Shown here: piece by piece, positions 26,344 through 35,065 of the stretch
Layout: each line of letters opens with the position of its first letter
How positions within the stretch are numbered: the first letter of the stretch is position 1
Origin: Streptomyces spinosisporus
GTDB lineage: Bacteria; Actinomycetota; Actinomycetes; Streptomycetales; Streptomycetaceae
Assembly (NCBI RefSeq): GCF_022698145.1
Contig: NZ_JALDAX010000007.1
Location: 186,001-250,000, forward strand
Length of the DNA stretch: 64,000 nt
Reading direction: 5' to 3'
Notes under the pieces: model-generated
The model's database searches: none
Told to the model about the DNA's origin: nothing
The model's input: the letters and a program-made list of their open reading frames with translations, nothing else
Position numbers and translations under genes: made by a program

Positions 26344-27051
26344 ATGACGACAACACTGATCACCGGAGCGAACAAGGGCATCGGCCGCGAGACCGCCCGC
26401 CGGCTCGTCGCCGCAGGCCACACCGTCTACGTGGGCGCCCGAGACGCGGAGCGCGGCCGCCGTGCCGCCGAGGAGCTGGGCGCACGCTTCGTCCAGCTCG
26501 ATGTCACCGACGACGCCACGGTCGACGCGGCGGTCAAGGCCGTCGAGGCCGACGGCGGACTCGACGTACTGATCAACAACGCCGGGATCGAGACCAGGGT
26601 CGAGAACAACGCCGTACCCACGGCCGAGACCGTGACCGCCGACCAGATGCGCCACACCTTCGAGACGAACGTCTTCGGCGTCGTCCGTGTCACGCACGCC
26701 TTCCTGCCGCTGCTGCAGCGCTCGGCGGCGCCGGTCGTGGTCAACGTCAGCAGCGGTCTGGCCTCGCTGACCAACCTCTCCGACCCCGACCACCCCGCGC
26801 ACTTCTACCCGGGCATCGCCTACCCGACGTCCAAGACGGCGGTCAACATGCTCACCGTGCAGTACGCGAAGGCGTTCCCGGCCATGCGGATCAATGCCGT
26901 CGAGCCCGGCTTCACCAAGACGGACCTGAACGGCAACACGGGCACCCAGACCGTGGAGCAGGCCGCCGAGATCATCGTGCGCATGGCGCAGATCGGGCCC
27001 GACGGGCCGACCGGTGGGTACTTCGACATCAACGGGCGGTTGCCCTGGTGA
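26344..27051 (+). CDS. SDR family oxidoreductase, probable target of the XRE regulator
   Basis: A 235-residue classical SDR. TGANKGIG is at residues 7-14, then NNAG, NVSSG (catalytic Ser), YPTSK (catalytic Tyr/Lys) and PGFTKTDLNG. The residues after beta-2, GARDAERG, favour NADP(H). The inserted loop before YPTSK resembles carbonyl-reductase-like SDRs. It is divergently transcribed from the MmyB-type regulator. The substrate is unknown. Confidence 0.9.
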   Translation: MTTTLITGANKGIGRETARRLVAAGHTVYVGARDAERGRRAAEELGARFVQLDVTDDATVDAAVKAVEADGGLDVLINNAGIETRVENNAVPTAETVTADQMRHTFETNVFGVVRVTHAFLPLLQRSAAPVVVNVSSGLASLTNLSDPDHPAHFYPGIAYPTSKTAVNMLTVQYAKAFPAMRINAVEPGFTKTDLNGNTGTQTVEQAAEIIVRMAQIGPDGPTGGYFDINGRLPW

Positions 27052-27111
27052 GCCATGGCGGCCGAGTTGCCGTAAGGGCTGCCCAGTCACCCCCTCCGCA
27101 TTCTCCTTCGC

Positions 27112-28278
27112 TCAACCCTCAAGACCGCCCCTGGCCACCAACTGCGCGGCGATCACGTTCCGTTGGATCTCGTTCGTGCCCTCGCCGACGATCATCAGTG
27201 GGGCGTCGCGGAAGTAGCGCTCGACGTCGAACTCGGTCGAGTAGCCGTAACCGCCGTGGATCCGCACGGCGTTGAGGGCGATCTCCATCGCCGTCTCCGA
27301 TGCGAACAGCTTCGCCATGCCCGCCTCCATGTCGACCCGGCGGCCGGCGTCGGCCTCGCGGGCGGCGTACAGCGTCAGCTGGCGGGCGGCGGTGAGCTTG
27401 GTCGCCATGTCGGCGAGGAGGTTGCCGACGGACTGGTGGCGCCAGATGGGCTTGCCGAAGGACTCACGTTCCTGGGCGTAGCGCAGGGAGTCCTCCAGCG
27501 CCGCCCGGCCCACACCGAGGGCCCGGGCGGCGACCTGGAGGCGTCCGGTCTCCAGGCCCTTCATCATCTGGGCGAAGCCGTGGCCCTCCTCGCCGCCGAG
27601 CAGGGCGTCGGCAGGGGCGCGGTAGTCCTCGAACGTCAACTCGCAGCTCTCCACGCCCTTGTAGCCGAGCTTGGGCAGATCGCGCGAGACGACCAGGCCG
27701 GGGCCGTGCTCCGCGAGCAGGACGGAGATGCCGCGGTGGCCCGGGCTCGCGGTCGGGTCGGTCTTGCACAGCAGCGCGATCAGGCCCGCGCGGCGGGAGT
27801 TGGTGATCCAGGTCTTCGCCCCGTTGACGACGTACTCCTCGCCCTCGCGGCGCGCGACGGTCGTCATCGCCTGCAGATCGGAGCCGCCGCCCGGCTCGGT
27901 GAGCGCCATCGTCGCCCGCACCGCCCCGGTCGCCAGCCTCGGCAGATACCGCCGCTTCTGCTCCTCGGTGCCGTACAGCACCAGGAGCCTGCACACGACG
28001 GTATGACCCCCCATCGCCCCGGCCAGACTCATCCACCCCCGCGCCAACTCCTCGGTCACCAGCACGAAGCACGGCATGGAAACCGGATTACCGCCGTACT
28101 CCTCCGGAACGGCCAAACCGTAGACGCCAAGCCCCTTCATCCGCTCGATGAGCCGCTCCGGGTAGGTGTCACTGTGCTCCAACTCCCGGACAACAGGTTT
28201 GACGTCGCGGTCGACGAACTCACGCACGGTACCGCCGACGAGACGCTCGTCGGCGGTGAGGATGTCCAGGGTGCTCAT
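27112..28278 (-). CDS. Acyl-CoA dehydrogenase
   Basis: A 388-residue FAD-dependent acyl-CoA dehydrogenase. The FAD/substrate motifs are MALTEPGGGSDLQ (near residue 120) and WITNSRRAG. The C-terminal helical domain has RESFGKPIWRHQSVG, and IHGGYGYSTEFDVERYFRDA carries the family signature. GEGTNEIQR contains the usual catalytic Glu position of short-chain enzymes. The start is ATG 28278 with GGAG upstream. It lies downstream of the CaiB-type transferase on the same strand, so a shared acyl-CoA pathway is likely. The 748-bp region in front of it holds the repeat array. Confidence 0.93.
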   Translation of the reverse strand: MSTLDILTADERLVGGTVREFVDRDVKPVVRELEHSDTYPERLIERMKGLGVYGLAVPEEYGGNPVSMPCFVLVTEELARGWMSLAGAMGGHTVVCRLLVLYGTEEQKRRYLPRLATGAVRATMALTEPGGGSDLQAMTTVARREGEEYVVNGAKTWITNSRRAGLIALLCKTDPTASPGHRGISVLLAEHGPGLVVSRDLPKLGYKGVESCELTFEDYRAPADALLGGEEGHGFAQMMKGLETGRLQVAARALGVGRAALEDSLRYAQERESFGKPIWRHQSVGNLLADMATKLTAARQLTLYAAREADAGRRVDMEAGMAKLFASETAMEIALNAVRIHGGYGYSTEFDVERYFRDAPLMIVGEGTNEIQRNVIAAQLVARGGLEG

Positions 28279-28483
28279 GGGGTGGGGCTCCATATCGGGC
28301 GGGGGCGGGGGCGGGGGCCGGTGACGATGGTGGGGGTAAGTGGTCGTCCGGGCTGGGCAGTTGACGGGGTTGGATGGCCGGGTTTAGCGATCGGGGCACG
28401 GCGTAGCCGTCGGGGTCGCGTAGCTGCACTGATCGAACGCCGCGCGGATCTCCTCACCGTCGGCACAGGTCGACCGCCAGGAC

Positions 28484-28960
28484 GGGTCGGCCCGCGGAAG
28501 GCGGACGCCCGGGGCCGGACGTCCCGCCGGGACGAGTCGACGGCCGCGGTCCGACGGTTCTCGGGGATGGCGTGGCCGCCGGGACTGGATGATCTGCTGG
28601 GAGGAGTCGACCGCTGGGAGGCGGCGGCTCCCGGGAAACGTCGGCCCGTCGGGAGGGAACAGTTCGCTTGGGTCGGACGGCCGCCGGGGCCGGGTGACCC
28701 GCCAAGACGAGTCGACGGCTGCGGTCGGACGGATGTCGGGGATGGCATGGCCCGCCGGGCTTGGATGATCGGCCGGGACGACTGGACAGCGGGAAGGGGG
28801 TGACTGTCGGTAAGCGTCGGCCTGTTGGGAGGGAGCGATTCGCTTGGGGCGGGCGGCCGCCGGGACTGGACGACACGCCGGAGGAGTCGACCGCGGCGGT
28901 CGGATGGTTTTCGGGGATGACATGCCTCGCCGGGACTGGATGATCCGCCGGGACCAGGCG
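28484..28960. repeat. Degenerate tandem repeat array with ~176-bp period
   Basis: The non-genic stretch between the acyl-CoA dehydrogenase (from 28279) and the CaiB gene (to 29026) is filled by about 2.7 degenerate copies of a 175-176-bp unit. Landmarks repeat at that spacing: TGGATGATC at 28586, 28762 and 28937; TTCGCTTGGG at 28663 and 28839; GAGTCGAC near 28534, 28714 and 28882. A partial copy begins near 28484. In front of it, 28300-28320 is a run of GGGGGC units. No protein or known mobile element is recognisable. Confidence 0.8.
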
Positions 28961-29026
28961 ACCGCAGGGACGGGACGGCCGCCGGCGGCGGAGCTGACCG
29001 CCGTCGATGACAGACTGCCGCCACGG

Positions 29027-30216
29027 TCAGACGACACCGTCGGCGCGCAGTGCATTGATCTCGGTGGGGGACAGGCCGAGGTCGGTGAGGATGGGGTTGG
29101 TGTGTTCGCCGATGGCTGGGACGGGGTCCATGCGGGTGGGTAGGCCGGCGAGGTCGGTCGGGGGAGGAGTGCCTGAACTGTTGCGCCCGGGACGGTCACC
29201 TCGTGCCAGCGGTTGCGGGCGGAGAGTACGGGGTGGTTGAGGAAGGCTTCGAGGTCGTTGACTCCGGCGCAGGCGATGCCGATGTCCTCCAGGTCCTTGA
29301 GGATGTCCTCGGCGTCGGAGCGGGCGAAGCGTTCGGCGATGATGGCGTTGAGCTCGTCGCGGTGTGCGACGCGGTCGGAGCCCGTGGCGAAGCGGGGATC
29401 GTCCGTCAGGGCAGGTCGCAGCAGGAAGCCCGTGCACAGGGCGGCCCACTCGCGCTCGTTCTGGATGGAGAACAGGACCTGTTTCCCGTCGGCCGTGGTG
29501 AAGGCCCCGTAGGGTGCGATGGTCGCGTGCTGGGTGCCGATCCGGGCGGGCTGACTGCCGCCGTAGCGCGTGTAGTTGGCGGGCTGGCCCATCCACTCCG
29601 CCAGCGCCTCGAAGAGGGACACCTCGACGGGATGGACCCGGCCGGTGGTGGCCCGCGTGTACAGCGCGGTCAGGACACCCGTGTACGCATACATCCCGGC
29701 GGCGATGTCCGCGACCGAGATCCCGACCCGCGCGGTCTCCTCGGCGGTCCCGGTCAACGACACCAGACCCGTCTGGCACTGCACCAGCAGGTCGTAGGCC
29801 TTGCGGTCGGCCCAGGGACCGGTCGTGCCGTAGCCGGAGATGGTGCAGGGGATCAGCCGCGGGTACCGCTCGGTGAGCGCGTCCACACCGAGGCCCAGCC
29901 GGTCGGCGGCTCCGGGCGCAAGATTCTGTACGAACACGTCGGCGCCGTCGAGGAGTTGGTGCAGGATCTCCCTGCCACGCGGGTCCTTGACGTCCAGGGT
30001 GAGCGACTCCTTGGACCGGTTGAGCCAGACGAAGTAACTGGAGTGCCCGTGCACCGTCGTGTCGTAGCGCCGCGCGAAGTCGCCCTCGCCCGACCGCTCC
30101 AGCTTGATGACGCGGGCGCCGAGATCGGCGAGCTGTCGCGTGGCGTACGGAGCGGCCACGGCCTGCTCCAGGCTGACCACCGTGATGTCGGACAGGGGAA
30201 GCTCGTGCAAGGTCAT
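29027..30216 (-). pseudogene. CaiB/BaiF CoA-transferase, frameshifted near its 3' end
   Basis: A class III CoA-transferase that moves CoA between carboxylic acids. It begins at ATG 30216 with AGGAGG: LEQAVAAPYATRQLADLGARVIKLE, FVWLNRSKESLTLDVKD (with the Asp that carries the CoA thioester), ISGYGTTGPWADRKAYDLLVQ and HPVLSARNRWHEV. At the five-G run 29160-29164 (C5 on the coding strand) the frame changes. The expected ending, PPTDLAGLPTRMDPVPAIGE to a stop at 29027, continues in the -1 frame. One extra base would restore 396 residues, the normal family length. As written, the frame instead runs through the repeat array to 28384, giving 610 residues. An indel error, a real mutation or slippage are all possible. 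Confidence 0.85.
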
Positions 30217-30331
30217 GCCTCCTGGCCCTGATAGGCGTGGGTGGGGGTACGGGGAGGGCTGGTGCGGGCGGAACGTGTGCTCTCGTACGCGACAATGGTG
30301 CCCCTGGTCCGGCACGTCCCCGGGAGTTCGG

Positions 30332-31240
30332 TTGCCCCCTTCCGATTCCGCATCCGACGGCTTCGCGGTTCTCGAAGAGACCGCCCGCACCTGGCGCCCG
30401 GACGACGTCCGTACGACCGACCCCCTGGACCCCGCCCCGGCGGCGGCCCTCTCCGCCGTACTGGACCTGCCCGCCCCGGCCGCGGCCGACGGTGAGCCGC
30501 TGCCCCCGCTGTGGCACTGGCTGTACTTCCTGTCCTGGCCCCGGCGCAGTGCGCTCGGAGCCGACGGGCACCCTCGGGACAGCGGCTTCCTGCCCCCGCT
30601 GCCACAGCGGCGCAGAATGTTCGCGGGCGGGCGGCTGGAGGTGGCCGCGCCCCTGACGGCGGGCCGGCCGGCGCAACAGCACAGCCGGGTGAGCCGGGTG
30701 GTGCCGAAACGCGGGCGCAGCGGCAACCTGCTCTTCGTCACCGTGCGCAGCGAGTACCGCCAGAGCGGCCGGTTGTGCCTGACGGAGGAACAGGACCTCG
30801 TGTACCGCAGCGGGGGCGCGCCGCCCGTACCGCCCGCGGCGGCCCTGGACACCGAGAGCCGTCCGTCCGCGGGCACCTCCCCCTGGCAGCAAGAATGGCG
30901 GACCGACCCCGCCCTGCTGTTCCGCTTCAGCGCCCTCACCGCGAACGCGCACCGCATCCACTACGACACCCCGTACACGACCGGCGTCGAGGGCTACCCG
31001 GGCCTGGTGGTGCACGGCCCGCTGCTGGTGCTCGCGATGCTGGAACTGGTGCGCCGCGAGCAGCCGGACCGACCGGTGCGCACCCTTTCCTACCGGCTGA
31101 ACAAACCGGCCTTCTGCGAGGAGCGACTCCTCGCCTGCGGCGGACCGGAGCCCGGAGGGGGGCCAGACGACACCGTGCGGCTGCGGATCGCGAGCCACCG
31201 CGAGGATGCTCACGCGGGGGCGGACGTGGGCTTCGCCTGA
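30332..31240 (+). CDS. MaoC/FAS1-like dehydratase family protein (HTD2-like)
   Basis: A 302-residue double hot-dog-fold protein like the HTD2/mesaconyl-CoA hydratase group: WHWLYFLSWPRRSALGADGHP, FLPPLPQRRRMFAGGRLEV, and a C-terminal FRFSALTANAHRIHYDTPYT hydratase-2 motif with the catalytic Asp/His region, then EGYPGLVVHGPLL. It should hydrate or dehydrate an acyl thioester. TTG at 30332 is preferred because GGGAG lies 5 bp upstream and the conserved sequence follows at once. It is divergent from the CaiB transferase across 115 bp. Together with the acyl-CoA dehydrogenase it suggests catabolism of a branched or dicarboxylic acyl-CoA; the substrate is unknown. Confidence 0.85.
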   Translation: MPPSDSASDGFAVLEETARTWRPDDVRTTDPLDPAPAAALSAVLDLPAPAAADGEPLPPLWHWLYFLSWPRRSALGADGHPRDSGFLPPLPQRRRMFAGGRLEVAAPLTAGRPAQQHSRVSRVVPKRGRSGNLLFVTVRSEYRQSGRLCLTEEQDLVYRSGGAPPVPPAAALDTESRPSAGTSPWQQEWRTDPALLFRFSALTANAHRIHYDTPYTTGVEGYPGLVVHGPLLVLAMLELVRREQPDRPVRTLSYRLNKPAFCEERLLACGGPEPGGGPDDTVRLRIASHREDAHAGADVGFA

Positions 31241-31295
31241 GCGAAGATGTCCACGGCGTTTGCTGCGTCCACCGCGAGAAGCACAGGACCGCAGG

Positions 31296-31565
31296 TCACG
31301 ACCTCCTCCCTGGATCGCACAGCACCATGACGGCGCGCGCGACCAGCTCGCCCGCGCCGCCGAGTTCCTTGCGATAGCGGCCCGTTATGCCGCGTACGGT
31401 CTCGGCGAAATCGGGATCCGCGGCACGCCCGCGGGCCGGGGCGGGGAGGTCACGCGCCATGGCGCGGCGGCGTGCGAGGAGCGCGATGATCTCGTCGTCA
31501 AGGCGCTCGAGCTGATCGAGCCGCAGCTCCCCCGTCAGTCCGGCCGCCGCGTGGTTCGTCGTCAC
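31296..31565 (-). CDS. Chorismate mutase-like small protein (AroQ fold)
   Basis: An 89-residue all-helical protein. GELRLDQLERLDDEIIALLARRRAMARDL matches the first long helix of AroQ-class chorismate mutases, with the Arg of LARRR as a substrate-binding candidate; FAETVRGITGRYRKELGGAGELVARAV supplies the later helices. Such proteins convert chorismate to prephenate, or isochorismate to salicylate plus pyruvate. GTG 31565 has GGAG 7 bp upstream. It stands alone, with no other aromatic or siderophore genes beside it, so its role is uncertain. Confidence 0.75.
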   Translation of the reverse strand: MTTNHAAAGLTGELRLDQLERLDDEIIALLARRRAMARDLPAPARGRAADPDFAETVRGITGRYRKELGGAGELVARAVMVLCDPGRRS

Positions 31566-31718
31566 GAAGGATCTCCGTTCGCCGGCGGGAGCCGGATCAC
31601 GGCTCCCGTCCTCACTTGTCGCGGTTGGTCCCTCATCACCTTGCCCAGGGCGTCGAGCGGCAACTCCTCGTCCCGCCAAGGCCGGTGATCTTTGTGGCCC
31701 GCATCACTGCGGACGCCG

Positions 31719-32960
31719 TCAGCCCGCCGAGGTGGGCGCGGGTTCGGCGACGGGCTGCCCCGCCCGGTCCCGGCGGGGCAGGAGGAACGGGGTGAGCAGG
31801 ACGAGCAGTCCGGCGAGCGCGATCGCGGTGCGGGTGCCGGTGATCCCGGCGAGCACGCCCCACAGCGCGGTGAGTCCCGCGGTCGTCCACCTGGTGGCGA
31901 CCGTCCACGCCGAGAGGGTACGGGCGACCCGGTCCGACTGCGTGTGCGTCAGCCGATAGGTCGCGTACACCGGCCCGAACACACCGCAACAGGTGATGAT
32001 CCCGAACTCGACGACCATGACGAGCACCAGCCCGGCCGTGCCGGACTGCACGAAAGCAAGCCCGAACGGCCACAGCGCCCGCAGCATCCCGCTGGTGACC
32101 AGGACCCGGTGCTCCCCGAACCGCGCGGCGAGCCGGCGTGCCAGCCGTGAGCCGACCAGGCCGCCGAGAGCGGGCGCGGCGAAGGCGAGGCCGTACTGCC
32201 AGGGCGCGAACCCGAGGCCGCCGAGCATCAGCACGGCGAGCAGCGGCGAGACCGCCATGATGAGGGCGTTGAACAGGACCGTGTTGAAGAACAGCAGACG
32301 CAGCCCGGGATGGCCCAGGATGAACCGCCAGCCGTCGAGGAGACTGCCGGTGCGGGCCGCCTCCTTCCGTACGGGAGGTGTCTCCTTGCCGCCGATCGCG
32401 CGCAGCCCCAGCGCCGACAGCAGGAAGCTCACCGCGTTGGCCACCACGGTCATCACCGGGCCGAACAGGCCGATGGCGGCCCCGCCGAGCGGCGGTCCGA
32501 GCACGGTGGCGGTCCAACTCGTGCTCTCGAAGCGCGCGTTGGCGACGAGCAGGTCCTGCGCGGGCAGCAGCGACTTGAGGAAGGCGCCGCCGGCCGCGGT
32601 GAAGCCGATGTCGGCCGCCGCGACCACGACCGACACAACCAGAAGTTGTACGAAGGTGAGCGCGCCCAGGGCGTACGCCACCGGCACGGTCATCAGCGCC
32701 GCGAATCGCACGAGGTCCGCCGCGACCATCACCGGACGCTTGCTGCGGAACTCCACCCACGGTCCGAGCGGCATCGCCACGGCCGCTCCCACCGCGAGCC
32801 CCGCGGCCGCCAGCACCGACACCTCGGTCGTCCCGGCGTGCAGAACGAGCACGGCGATCAAGGGAAACGCGTCGAAGGCGAGCCAGGTGCCGGCCGTGCT
32901 CACCGCGAACGCCGCCCACAGCCAGCCGAACTGCCGCCCCAGCGACCGTGTGCCCCGCAT
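31719..32960 (-). CDS. MFS transporter, multidrug-efflux-like
   Basis: A 413-residue major facilitator with about 12 membrane segments, of the group that includes macrolide-efflux-like (MefA) proteins. It begins LGRQFGWLWAAFAVSTAGTWLAF, with the cytoplasmic loop 2-3 as GPWVEFRSKRPVMVAADLVRF and a central loop around residues 190-215 (GGKETPPVRKEAARTG). ATG 32960 is chosen for GGAGAGG upstream; an in-frame ATG lies 14 codons earlier. It is divergent from a LysR regulator that may control it. The exported compound is unknown. Confidence 0.9.
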   Translation of the reverse strand: MRGTRSLGRQFGWLWAAFAVSTAGTWLAFDAFPLIAVLVLHAGTTEVSVLAAAGLAVGAAVAMPLGPWVEFRSKRPVMVAADLVRFAALMTVPVAYALGALTFVQLLVVSVVVAAADIGFTAAGGAFLKSLLPAQDLLVANARFESTSWTATVLGPPLGGAAIGLFGPVMTVVANAVSFLLSALGLRAIGGKETPPVRKEAARTGSLLDGWRFILGHPGLRLLFFNTVLFNALIMAVSPLLAVLMLGGLGFAPWQYGLAFAAPALGGLVGSRLARRLAARFGEHRVLVTSGMLRALWPFGLAFVQSGTAGLVLVMVVEFGIITCCGVFGPVYATYRLTHTQSDRVARTLSAWTVATRWTTAGLTALWGVLAGITGTRTAIALAGLLVLLTPFLLPRRDRAGQPVAEPAPTSAG

Positions 32961-33120
32961 GCCCACCTCTCCACCGCCCCGCGAACCCGACCGCGACATC
33001 AAAGCGGGTCCGGAGGGGGAGGAGCAAACAACCGACTCGCCCGGCAGCCGACAACCACGGGTTGTGGGGCCGTCGACGGGGCGCCGGGACGGCCGTAGGA
33101 CTGCCGAGGTACGAAGGTGT

Positions 33121-33155
33121 CCGTGGATCTCGGCAGAATGGGCCCGTGGATCTCG
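33121..33155. repeat. 12-bp direct repeat spanning the LysR start codon
   Basis: CCGTGGATCTCG occurs at 33121-33132 and again at 33144-33155; the second copy contains the GTG start (33146-33148) of the LysR gene. The copies are 23 bp apart and could confuse start-site choice, since the first also offers a GTG, out of frame by 2. Confidence 0.7.
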
Positions 33156-34066
33156 ACGCCGTACGCACCTTCGTCACCGTCGCCGACGCCGGCCAGTTCC
33201 GGGAAGCCGCCCTCACCCTGTCGGTCACCCAGCAGGCCGTCTCCAAGCGGGTCGCCGCGCTGGAGAAGCATCTGGGGGTGCGCCTGTTCACGCGTACGGC
33301 GCGCGGCGCCCTGCTCACCGTCGACGGACAGGTCTTCCTGCCGCACGCCCGCGAGCTGCTGCGGGCCGAGGAGCGGGCCGCCGCCTCCGTGCAGCCCGGC
33401 CGTCGTGCGCTGCGCGTCGACGTGATCGGCCGGCGACTCGCACCGGCCGATCTGGTACGGGGCTTCCACCACGCACACCCCGAGGTTGGGCTCGACGTGG
33501 TGACGCTCTTCGACGCGGAGGCGGCCGTAGCCGCCGTGCGCTCCGGCACGATCGACGCGTCCTTCCGCGCCCTGACCCGGCCCGCCCGGCAGCTGCCCGA
33601 CGGGATCGAGGCCGCCCGCGTCCATGACGAGCCCGTCCAGCTGCTCACCGGACCGGGTCATGCGCTGGCGTCCGCCCGCACGGTCACCCCGGCGCAGCTG
33701 GCAGGCCACCGGATCTGGATGCCCGGCAATGTCGCGGGCACCGAATGGTCCGCGTTCTACGACGACCTCGCGGCCGAGTTCGGCATCGTCATCGAGGTGA
33801 CCGGCCCCGACTTCGGCACCGAGCCGCTCCTCGACACGATCGCGGACTCCCCGCAGCTGGCGACCTTCGTCGGCGAGCAGACGCGGGTGCTGTGGCCCGC
33901 CGACCACGATCTGCGGCGCATCCCGGTGCACGGTCCGACGCCGGTGTATCCGCACTCGCTGATCTGGCGGGGCGACAACCCCCACCCGGCGCTGAGCGCC
34001 CTGCGCGCCCACCTCGGTTCCCCGGACACGGACCGGGACACATGGACACCGAAGTGGGCGCGGTGA
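33146..34066 (+). CDS. LysR family transcriptional regulator
   Basis: A 306-residue LTTR. The HTH is at residues 1-60 (DLDAVRTFVTVADAGQFREAALTLSVTQQAVSKRVAALEKHLGVRLF), followed by RTARGALLTVDG and an effector domain typical of the family (VRSGTIDASFRAL; GHALASARTVTPAQLAGHRIWMPG). GTG 33146 starts the protein exactly at the conserved VDLDAV. It is divergent from the MFS exporter across about 185 bp, so it probably regulates that exporter in response to its ligand. Confidence 0.9.
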   Translation: MDLDAVRTFVTVADAGQFREAALTLSVTQQAVSKRVAALEKHLGVRLFTRTARGALLTVDGQVFLPHARELLRAEERAAASVQPGRRALRVDVIGRRLAPADLVRGFHHAHPEVGLDVVTLFDAEAAVAAVRSGTIDASFRALTRPARQLPDGIEAARVHDEPVQLLTGPGHALASARTVTPAQLAGHRIWMPGNVAGTEWSAFYDDLAAEFGIVIEVTGPDFGTEPLLDTIADSPQLATFVGEQTRVLWPADHDLRRIPVHGPTPVYPHSLIWRGDNPHPALSALRAHLGSPDTDRDTWTPKWAR

Positions 34067-34094
34067 GGGCGAACGAGATCCCTGCTGCGGTCGG

Positions 34095-34922
34095 TCAGTT
34101 GAGGGTGTCGGGGTCCGGGCCGGTGCGCAGGCCGCGGTCGAGGGCGGCGATCTGGGACATCTCCTCGTCGTCGAGGGCGAAGTCGAAGACGTCGATGTTC
34201 TCGCGGATCCGGGCGGGTGTGACGGACTTCGGGATCACGACGTTGCCGAGCTGAAGATGCCAGCGCAGCACCACCTGGGCGGGCGACTTGCCGTACCGCT
34301 CGGCGATCTTCGTCAGAGCGGGCTCGCCCAGCACCGCGCCCTGCGCGAGCGGGCTCCAGGCCTCGGTGGCGATGCCCAGCTCGGAGTGCAGGGCACGCAG
34401 TTCACGCTGCTGCAGTCCGGGGTGCAGTTCGATTTGGTTGACGGCCGGAACGAGCGCGGAGCCCTCCAGCAGCCGGCGCAGATGGGCGGGCTGGAAGTTG
34501 GAGACACCGGCGGCCCGGATCCGTCCGTCGGCGGCCAGCTTCTCGATGGCCTGCCAGGTCTCCCGGTACAGGTCGCGGGCCGGGGCGGGCCAGTGGATGA
34601 GGTACAGGTCGACGTGGTCCAGGCCGAGCTTGGCCAGGCTCGCGTCGAAGGCGCGTAGCGTGGCGTCGTACCCCTGGTCCGCGTTCCACAGCTTGGTGGT
34701 GACGAACAGGTCCTCGCGGGCGATGCCGGAGGAGGCGAGGGCGGCGCCGACGCCGGCCTCGTTGCCGTAGATCGCTGCGGTGTCGATGCTGCGGTAGCCG
34801 GCCTCCAGGGCGGCGCTGACCGCGGCGGTGGTCTCGGCGTCGGGGACCTGGAAGACACCGAAGCCGAGCTGGGGGATCTCGACGCCGTTGTTGAGGGTGA
34901 CGGTGGGGACGGTGGGGGTCAT
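34095..34922 (-). CDS. Aldo/keto reductase
   Basis: A 275-residue AKR of the 2,5-diketo-gluconate-reductase-like group. The catalytic tetrad is complete: Asp in YRSIDTAAIYGNE, Tyr of IYGNE, Lys in VTTKLW and His in LIHWP. The NADPH-binding end is VIPKSVTPARIRENIDVFDF. It reduces aldehydes or ketones in the cytoplasm; the substrate is unknown. The upstream region (34941-34965) carries CGATCAGT twice in tandem plus a related CGGTCAAT, a possible regulatory element. Confidence 0.93.
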   Translation of the reverse strand: MTPTVPTVTLNNGVEIPQLGFGVFQVPDAETTAAVSAALEAGYRSIDTAAIYGNEAGVGAALASSGIAREDLFVTTKLWNADQGYDATLRAFDASLAKLGLDHVDLYLIHWPAPARDLYRETWQAIEKLAADGRIRAAGVSNFQPAHLRRLLEGSALVPAVNQIELHPGLQQRELRALHSELGIATEAWSPLAQGAVLGEPALTKIAERYGKSPAQVVLRWHLQLGNVVIPKSVTPARIRENIDVFDFALDDEEMSQIAALDRGLRTGPDPDTLN

Positions 34923-34981
34923 GTGGGGTGCTTCCTTACGTCGATCAGTCGATCAGTCGGTCAATGGGTTACGTGGTGGCC

Positions 34982-35065
34982 GGGTGCATCGGTGCCGAGT
35001 GGATCGGTGCCGGGTGGATCGGTGACGGGTGGATCACCGGGTGCATCACCGGGTGGATCAGTGGC
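34982..35065. repeat. Tandem 15/12-bp minisatellite running into an MFS stop codon
   Basis: Six units follow one another: GGGTGCATCGGTGCC (34982), GAGTGGATCGGTGCC (34997), GGGTGGATCGGTGAC (35012), GGGTGGATCACC (35027), GGGTGCATCACC (35039), GGGTGGATCAGTGGC (35051). The last contains the stop codon (TCA at 35058-35060) of the minus-strand MFS gene. All units are multiples of three, so on the minus strand one frame reads as repeating His-Pro-rich peptide. Confidence 0.9.

Noticed and set aside
28484..28960. CRISPR array or insertion-sequence remnant
   Set aside because: The period (176 bp) is too long and copies are degenerate throughout, with no repeat/spacer alternation, no cas genes, no terminal inverted repeats and no transposase.
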